NCBI GenBank assembly: GCA_017311315.1
Contig: CM029664.1
Span: 21,960,302-22,024,301 of the forward strand
From: Dendrocalamus latiflorus
Lineage: Eukaryota > Streptophyta > Magnoliopsida > Poales > Poaceae
Length of the DNA stretch: 64,000 nt
Direction of reading: 5' to 3'
Position numbers and translations under genes: made by a program. The stretch's first letter is position 1; each line of letters starts with the position of its first letter. This document shows, one piece after another, positions 56,847-64,000 of this stretch. The notes under the pieces were generated by a model. It was not told the origin of the DNA. It saw only the letters and a program-made list of their open reading frames with translations, and did no database searches.

Positions 56847-57755
56847 ATGGCGACGGACAAGTACTCGACCAAGCCTCCCGTCTTTCATGGCATCGATTAC
56901 CCCTTCTGGAAGAGCCGAATGGAGACATACATCCAGGCTCAGGGGTATGCCATCTGGCGTAAGGTCAAGGTCTGGTTTGTTGTTCCTACCGATGAGAACA
57001 TCAACGCCAGGAATATGGTTGATGTTGAGGCAAATGCTAAGGCAAGGAACATCATTATCCAGGGCTTCAGTCGTATCGAGTTTGACCGCATATCTCATCT
57101 TTCGTCCGCCTTCGATATTTGGGAGACCCTCGATGCTTACCATGAGGGCACCACCCAAATAAAGACGGTGCGACAGGACCAGTTCAAGCGAGATTACAAC
57201 AAGTTTGAAATGCTCGCTGGCGAGTCCCTTGATGAGTGTTTTGTGCGTTTCCACAAAATCTTGAGCAACCTCCGAGCGGTCGGTCTCACATACCCCGACT
57301 CGGATAACGCTCGACAGATGCTCGCTGCACTCGACCTTCGTGTTTGGGAGATGAAGGTGACTACCATCAAGGACACCACGGACCTCTCGACTTTGACTCT
57401 TGATGCGCTGTACTCACGCCTCAAGACTCACGAGATTGACATTGTCTCTCACAAGTCGAAGTCACAGTCGATGGCCCTAGTCACTGATCCCAGTTCGGCT
57501 TCTGGTCCTTCTTCTGATTTGCCGTGTGGATTCTCCCTTACTGCTCTCTGTGGCATAACTGATGATCAGTTAGAGCAACTTGCGGATGAGCAGTTGGCCC
57601 TCCTAGCTCGGAGATTCTCCCATGCTTACAAGAGGAGGAGGGATGGAAAGAGAGGAGGACCCGTGATTTGCTTCGAGTGTGGTGGCCCCAACCACATTCG
57701 GGCAAACTGCCCAAGCTGGGGAAGGGCAAACTGCCCCAAACTTACACGGAGTTAG
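56847..57755 (+). pseudogene. gag: Second gag start of Copia element 2, truncated at the zinc knuckle
   Basis: Nearly identical to 43957-44830, but with TGG where the first copy has the TGA stop, and with 9 bp (KSQ-type) absent from the first copy. The open frame runs from ATG 56847 through CFECGGPNHIRANC. It is then disrupted by a 1-bp loss in the CCCC run and a short repeat (AACTGCCC...GGGGAAGGGCAAACTGCCCC), and joins foreign sequence at about 57738. The frame ends at 57755. Confidence 0.87.
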
Positions 57756-59890
57756 TGTTATTCCTACTGATGGAGATAATGTAACTAAAATTTTGAAGTC
57801 TTTAGGTTCAGAGTAGTTGATAGCCGTCATGACCATTAATCAAACCATCGATCTAAATACTTGAACCATGGATAATCTGTACTCTAGATTGAAAACCTAT
57901 GAGATGGAAGCGTTGCCATCTAAGACTGCTAAATCTTCATCTTTAGCACTAGTGACTAACCCCATACAGGCTGCTTCATTGAGTGCATTGTCTTGTGTTT
58001 CCTTTTTTGCTTTGTCCTCTTTTTCAGAAGATCAGTTCGAGCAGCTCCCTGAAGAGGACTTGGTATTAATCTCCTCACAAACGTACAAGGCACTCAACAA
58101 TTTGAGGATGAGAAAGTGAGGTAGAGCTCCAGGTCCGATCAGGTGCTTTGAGTGTGGTGAGCCATGCCACATTAATATGGATTGCCCTAAGCTCAAAGGG
58201 AAAGTGAACAAAGAAGATAGGAATTATCATGGTCGACCATCCAAGAATAATACCAAGGGTGGATATTTCCATCACAAAGTTGCTAAAAAAAGTTTTATTA
58301 GCCATCGAGTGCCTTGAACTAAGTGATGGTGATTTTGAGAGCCACGACGATGACAACCACGATGAAGATGATGTCAAAGGCAAAAAGAACACTGATGACT
58401 TCATGGGCAAGTGCTTCATGGCAAGCAATAACGATGATGACTACAGTGATCTTGAAGAGGTAAGACCACCATATGATGAGTTTGAAGTCAAGTCTTACAT
58501 TATGAGTTAGAAACTACTAGATCTGTTAACGCAACTAATCTGGTTCAACTTAGAGATGTAACTGATAGATTTGATAACTAAAAATGGTACATGATTTTTG
58601 TGATGAAAAACTTAAACTTACTAATGATGAAGTTGAAAAGCTTATGTCTAACTCTTCTAAAGCATGTTTTAAGTGTGAGTTGCTATAGGCTAGACTTAAT
58701 TTATCTCAGAAATCAATTCAATACCTGCCCTAAGCTTAACATTGAAATAGAAGTATTGACTAGATAACTTAATGATTTTGCTAAAAAAAGAGAGATTGCT
58801 CGATCTAATGCTTCTAATGATCATGCTAATGAATATGTTAAGTACTCATCGTGTTCCTCGCTGTCTAAAGAAAATGAATATCTTAAGAACACTTTAGAGA
58901 GGTTTTCTTTGGCAAGAAGAATTTGAATATGATCCTAGACAAGTTGAAAACTAGTATGAATAATCATGGTCTAGTATTTAATTTTATTGAGCATGCTAAG
59001 AACATTCCTCCTAGAGTTGTCAAGGTACTCGAACTAAGAAAGTTTAAAATAGAATCTGAACCAATATAAATTGTCTTTAGATCTGCTGGTATTGCAAAAG
59101 CTTTTGACCAGCTTTTGACCAACATAAGTAGGTGGTCATATCATTTTTGACCAGCTTTTTCTACTCATCTAGACCAGTCGATAATCAGACCAGCTCTACT
59201 GAAGAGGTCAGACCACCCTATGGTCGAATCGATGTCTCAATGACTATCTGGTCAAAATATGTTAGATGATAATGCTTCACTTAAATATTTATCAGTGCAT
59301 GCTTTTGCTCCTGTTCATCGATTATCTCAATACTGGATACCTAAATCTTTATTGTCTAACCCTAGTACTAAGGTACTGACGATTGTTTGTGCTCTGTAGG
59401 CTCGTCGCAAAATGAACGAGAGCATATGGTTCATTGACTCTGGTTGTTCTCACCACATAACCGGAGACTCACGATGATTCTCCTTCCTCACTCATGTCCC
59501 TGATGATGAGATGATCACTTTTAGGGATAACTCCCAAGGACGACTTCTTGCTAAAGGCATCGTGCGTGTCAACAACGAGTTTATCTCAAAGGGCGTCGCT
59601 CTCGTCAGTAAGTTGAGCTACAACTTGCTTTCAGCTTCATAGTTGGTAGATAATAATCTTGAGGTGAACATTAAAAAGCATTCATGATGTATTTTAAATT
59701 CATCTAGGGATCTTATATACAAAATTAGTCGAGTTGGTCGCTTGTTAAAGGTGGCTTTTTGTATTCAGCCTCTTCTTATCATAGGTGCCTTATTTTTTGG
59801 ACACTAAGGATTTGTTCTTCTGGCACCGTAGATTATGTCATATTAGCTTTGATCATCTTGCTCAGCTTAATAATATGAATCTTGATGAGG
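57745..59890 (+). pseudogene. Downstream gag and partial pol of Copia element 3
   Basis: A diverged copia lineage. MDNLYSRLKTYEMEALPSK (57868) corresponds to the LYSRLKTHEIDIVS region of the other gags. CCHC knuckle CFECGEPCHINMDC lies near 58147. An acidic/coiled-coil part with many stops follows, then QYWIPKSLLSNPSTKV near 59330, protease-like MNESIWFIDSGCSHHITGDS near 59413, and FWHRRLCHISFDHLAQLNN near 59818, where the integrase zinc-binding region begins. The remaining pol is missing and a 55-bp tandem array follows. Best read as the continuation of the element whose LTR and gag start are at 38021-40505. Confidence 0.75.
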
Positions 59891-59913
59891 ATATAATAAT
59901 CCTCTACTTATTA

Positions 59914-60175
59914 GTCGTAAGTCTGTCTACGACCACATAGTCGTACATCGTACTGCGACTACTCCTTGGTCATGAGTTTATCTATGACCACATAGTCGTA
60001 AGTCCTAACGTGACTACTCCTTCATCGTAAGTCTGTCTACGACCATATAGTCATAAGTCCTACTGCGACTACTCCTTGGTCGTAATTCTATCTATGACCA
60101 CAGAATCGTAAGTCCTACTATGACTACTCTTTGGTCGTAAGTCTATCTATGACCATATAGACTACTTTGCTCCTG
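59914..60175. repeat. 55-bp tandem array
   Basis: GTCGTAAGTCTGTCTACGAC + CACATAGTCGTAAGTCCTAC + TGCGACTACTCCTTG, with starts at about 59914, 59969, 60024, 60079 and 60134, an exact 55-bp period. Its GACCACATAGTCGTAAG words resemble the GACCAC/GTCGTAG repeats of Copia element 1 LTR, so it may be LTR-derived. The short stretch 60176-60299 holds nothing recognised. Confidence 0.88.
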
Positions 60176-60299
60176 CTGCTTTTGTTTGAACAGCTCGAGC
60201 AAGAGCGAGGGCCTACACACAAAGCCATGCTTAGCAATCATATAGAACACACCAATTAGACCATCAGCGTTCATGTACCTTCAACTCCATGGCCTCAAG

Positions 60300-63200
60300 T
60301 GTAGGGACCCAGATTTTACAATCCGGATTCCTCTGTGATTTTACTGCACTATTCCCTAGATCAGTAGATAGTGCTCACAGTTGCAGTAATGAATATCAAA
60401 ATACATATCATGCGGAAGCGTAAATATAACAGTAGACTTACTCATGGGCCGATTAGGCCAAAATCATTAAATTGCAGCAGCGGAAGAATGAAGCACACAG
60501 GTGGGACCTTCAGGACATGCCCACAGGCAGTCAACTGGAGGTTCGCGACCTAGCCCTTGACATCTTCATCTTCTCGGCCAGCTTGTCCAATCTTGTTGCT
60601 GAGGCGAGGTGAATTGATTCCTGAATTCTGAATTTTGTCGCAAAAGCGAGTGTGAGCACTCCAACCCCGTGCTCCGCGAGCCAATACACAGAATGCAAAT
60701 AAATAGTATGCATGGCTTAACAAAAGAGAGGCTCGGGTTATTTTATTTGCCAAAAATCGCTTTTAGCAGCATTTTTGTTATCACATCATAGTGTTATTAT
60801 TCCTACCTAAACTCAACACGGCGATTGCCATAATTGACTTAATCCACCAAAGACACACTTCCCTTACTGATTGCTGTCTAAGACTCCAAACAGCGAGTGC
60901 CATCATTTAACTAATCCACCAACCTGATTCCTTCTATATTGATTACTGTCTGATACTCTAAACTGAGAGCGACATCGTTTAATTAATCCACCAATCATAC
61001 ACTCTCTATATGGTTTGCTGTCTAGAACTCCAAACAGCGAATATCATCAATTATTTAATCCCCGAGCAATTACTACCTAAAACTCCAAGCAGCTAGTGAC
61101 ATTATTTATCTAATATCACTTATTTAATCCACCAATATCTTTTGTATTCTAAATCCAATCCTTTTGTTATTGATCCACAACCATAATTTGCTTTTCCAAT
61201 ATTCAACCTCATCTTCCATTATTTATCTCTACTAATTTACTAGTATCCATCCACCAAGAATATCATTGACCAGGTTTATACTCCAAGCATTATTACCTTA
61301 CCTCCAAATTCTTAAAAATCCAATTCATCCATCCAGTATCTGATCAAAGCCTATTAATCTCATTATCGCCAACCACTCCTAGGAATTAATCTAGCAACTA
61401 ACTTTTCACTCCCTAATTCTCCAACAATCATTTAAATCATCTATATGACCTATATATATTCATTTTTGACTCCACCAATTTATTTCTCCCAGAATCCACA
61501 CTAACATTATCCCTATTATGATCACATGAATCCACCAACTTCATTATGCAATTACCATAAATAGCCATCTTCTTTTCTTACGACTCCATTTATTCTTCCC
61601 ATATTTTATTTTATAAGAATAGAAATACCACTAATTGAAATACAATACATAAAATTTCCTGAGACCTAGCAGCTTTGGAACAAAACATAATATTCAAAGA
61701 ATATTAACAGGATTTTTCATACATATGGCATCACACCATATGCCTAATATCACCATAATTTCTCCATACATACGGCATCACACCGTATAACATTTTTCAG
61801 CGTTATAGCCGCTTAACTTACCACTGGGACGACACCCAGGACAATTCAAATCAGGGCTTTCCACTGCCCTCCACTTTTTCCATTACCACCCACAAAGTTC
61901 TTGAAATAGAACTATATCTGGTTAAGTTCCCATGTCCGCCCTTGACCGTGGGCACGGCTATTCGAATAGTTTTGACTCTGCAGAGTTTGTACACTTTCAC
62001 CACAAGAGACAATCAACTCATTGCCCCACACGATTCCTTAGAAGTGTGGTTGAGCAGACCATCACAGTGACTTTTCAAAGTATCTAGTCCCTTTTGTCAT
62101 CTCACCCTATGGGCCGTTCCCACTTGCGGTGGGTCCCATACATTGCACGGGATGTTCCCCACGGCTACTAGCGTACGGACTCCACTCCCCTCTGCGCTAG
62201 TACGACTGGGAAACTTCACCATCCACTTGGTGTCCCTTTAGGCCTCCCCTTGCCCTTGCATATCAACTCCTGTCCACTACCGGTGAGATGAGTCCGGGGG
62301 TTTCGATAAATTTACTTAGCCAAGTTGTATTTTACAGACTTGTGGTTGTACTGTTTTACACAGGAGGTCATGACAAGATTCAGTCCTTAGTGGTATCTGA
62401 GCGGTTCTACCACACTCCATAATTTGTGCTCCCACCGCACCACATACCAGCCCCCAAACCATCCGCTCAGATATTTAAGCAAGTTAGGATTTTTGGGGAG
62501 CATAAAATAATCATGTCAAAACATACCAGTCATTCCCACCATGACTGCCCAAACCAGTTTCTCATGATTTAACATGACAATGATGTTTGGGGCATTTCAG
62601 TGCCCCTGAGTATTTATGCAGTACTAAGCATGGCATATAATTAGGGACTTATTTTCAAAAGTTACCATTATAATTTTGCTAGGGCGACAAGGTTCACATA
62701 TTCAAGTATTCCAAGGAGGTGTAATATTAATCAAGCAAACAATGGGCATATAACTGAAATCTTAAATTAAACATGTATTTGCATATAAAATAACAGCATG
62801 CAATTTGATAATTTAAACAAAAATAATTTGCAGAAAATGTAGGTTCAACATGATCAAAGAATTGACTCGCCTGGCGCGGTTTACCGCGGTCTTGAGCTCA
62901 CTCAATGCTTTCTCTTGAGCTTCTATTCTTTATCTTCTCTTTGCTTTGGCTACGCTTGATCCGTAGAATCTTCAGGACTCCAGTTTCTAATTACACGATA
63001 AACGACTGAATCCAAATAAAATCAAATAACTCAAAAGATCCAAATAAATTCGAATAAACTCAATTTAGTTTTATTATGAGTTAATGGGTGATTTGAGGCA
63101 AGGTCTGTGGTGGAATGAGTTGATTATAATCATTTAAAGCTTAATCATAATTCAAGTATATGCAATATAATTTTCTAATTCAATTTTAGTATCATAGTCT

Positions 63201-64000
63201 AAAGATTTATGGTTTAATGTTCACATCATTTAATAGTCAAATAGGATTCTCCTAATTGCTAGGGCATGAAGATAATGGTTTATGGTTTAAGCTTTGCAAA
63301 GATTAATTCTTATAACATTTACTATTATGCCATGGCTTATAATATATTCCTTAGACCATCCTCTTTTGCTAAATCATCATTTTATGAGAGCACAATCTAA
63401 ACAAGATTCCTTCTCAATTCCTTAACTTGAATTTAATTATTAGTTAGGCTTGGAAACAAATATTCAAGCATATTAGTTAATAGCATATGATAATTGATCC
63501 ATGATTGAGCATTGAATATGCTTACTTTTAGTCTAATAAATTTTTGTAGCATCTATGGGTTAATCTTAGATTTTTATTAATTCAAAAGAGCTACAAAAGT
63601 GGAATCAAGAAAAATGTGGGTAAGAGTTGCAGTCGGCTTGAATCGAACTCAAGATCTGAGAGGCTGTAGATGCTAGCGTGCGCTCGGGTAGCCAAGTGGG
63701 CACTCGGTGTTTGGCGGTGTAGTGTGGGAATCGTTGATAGAAGAAGTGAGCGAACGATTGGGGTTAAAACAAAATAGCCGGTCGGCCAGAAACAGGGGAG
63801 GGGCGGTGCAAGATAGGCGGCGGCGTCACCGGCGAAGGGTGGTCGGGGAGCGGTCGGGGACCAGCAAAACGCGTTGCAGGGAGGGTGAGTAAACCGGTGG
63901 AGGGGGTGGCGCGGCTCGGGACGGCGTTAAGAAAGGTCGGCGGCGAGGCTCAGCGGCTGGGGCGAGGGTGGTATGGTGCGGCGGCGCCGGTGTGGAGAAG
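60300..64000 (+). mobile_element. Second long gypsy-like LTR, runs off the window
   Basis: Starts TGTAGGGACCCAGATTTTAC and parallels 51623-55470 in order: DGGACC start with ACTGCACTA..CCCTAGATC, a TGAGCACTCC / ACAAA..AGGCT section, the conserved GACCGTGGGCACGGCTATTC block (61936), AGACTTGTGGTTGTAC (62336), and a GC-rich GGCGGCG end (63770 onward). Sequence identity outside short blocks is low, so it is a distant family member. The right end and any internal region are beyond 64000, so I cannot say whether it is solo. Confidence 0.75.
63640..63694 (-). other. Possible Pol III-type A/B box pair (tRNA/SINE-like relic)
   Basis: On the minus strand, TGGCTACCCGAG (A-box-like) is followed about 34 bp later by GTTCGATTC, which fits the B-box consensus GWTCRANNC, inside a CTTGA/TCAAG stem as in a tRNA T-arm. 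No full cloverleaf and no poly-T or A tail are seen. It may be a degenerate tRNA-derived piece or chance. Confidence 0.25.

Larger units (their letters stand above)
40506..57738 (+). mobile_element. Copia element 2 (Sirevirus-type), composite LTR-gag/pol-LTR-gag with nested solo LTRs
   Basis: Order: LTR (40506-43900, with nested solo LTR), primer-binding site, gag, pol lacking RNase H, 3' non-coding region, polypurine tract at 50951, second LTR (50962-56790, with nested gypsy-like solo LTR), second primer-binding site (56793) and a second gag start (56847-57738) that breaks off at the zinc knuckle. LTRs and the two gag copies are nearly identical, so the structure is young. A plain insertion would stop after the second LTR; the extra gag indicates an LTR-int-LTR-int tandem that later lost its right part by deletion into Copia element 3. 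Confidence 0.88.

Overview
The window looks like a transposon-dense piece of a grass (Poaceae) nuclear genome, probably rice-like. The evidence is the mix of Ty1/copia LTR elements of Sirevirus type, CACTA (En/Spm) elements, long Ty3/gypsy-like LTRs and one plant-type phi-class glutathione S-transferase gene with the usual two introns. No prokaryotic, organellar or viral block was seen. Species was not determined.

Layout. 1-1124: GC-rich tandem arrays (53-bp and 97-bp units). 1125-5634: left part of a CACTA element carrying a near-complete Ptta/Transposase_24-type gene on the minus strand. 5635-7808: a 5'-truncated minus-strand Sirevirus LTR. 7809-8860: the 97-bp array resumes in phase, followed by a composite 58/21/13-bp array. 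8984-9274: a short LTR-like unit. 9275-9682: a copy of a CACTA-associated segment also found at 25.3 kb. 10753-22254: Copia element 1, a decayed Sirevirus with a tandem duplication of its RT/RNase H region and a truncated 3' LTR. 22428-23306: the only apparently intact host gene, a three-exon GST on the minus strand with a poly(A) signal, followed upstream by a 94-bp tandem array. 25.2-28.1 kb: a second Ptta-type CACTA gene remnant. 29164-35930: a CACTA element with a TNP2-type transposase pseudogene, a pure (AT)117 tract and two nested solo LTRs, each with perfect 5-bp target duplications. 36.0-36.4 kb: a gypsy-like coding scrap. 38021-40505 and 57745-59890: the two halves of Copia element 3, split by Copia element 2.

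Copia element 2 (40506-57738) has the order LTR - gag/pol - LTR - second gag start. It carries a 1411-bp copia solo LTR in its first LTR and a 3848-bp gypsy-like solo LTR in its second, both with exact 5-bp target duplications. From 60300 to the window end is a second, diverged long gypsy-like LTR.

How things fit together: the only cellular function recognised is glutathione conjugation by the GST. Everything else is a layered record of insertion, solo-LTR formation, deletion and tandem-repeat growth. Within the Sirevirus elements, gag (matrix, CCHC knuckle, CxxC/coiled-coil modules) and pol (protease, integrase, RT, RNase H) form one retrotransposition module, broken in every copy here. The CACTA elements pair a TNP2-type transposase with a Ptta-type accessory protein, also broken. 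All assignments are from reading motifs by eye; no database search was run.
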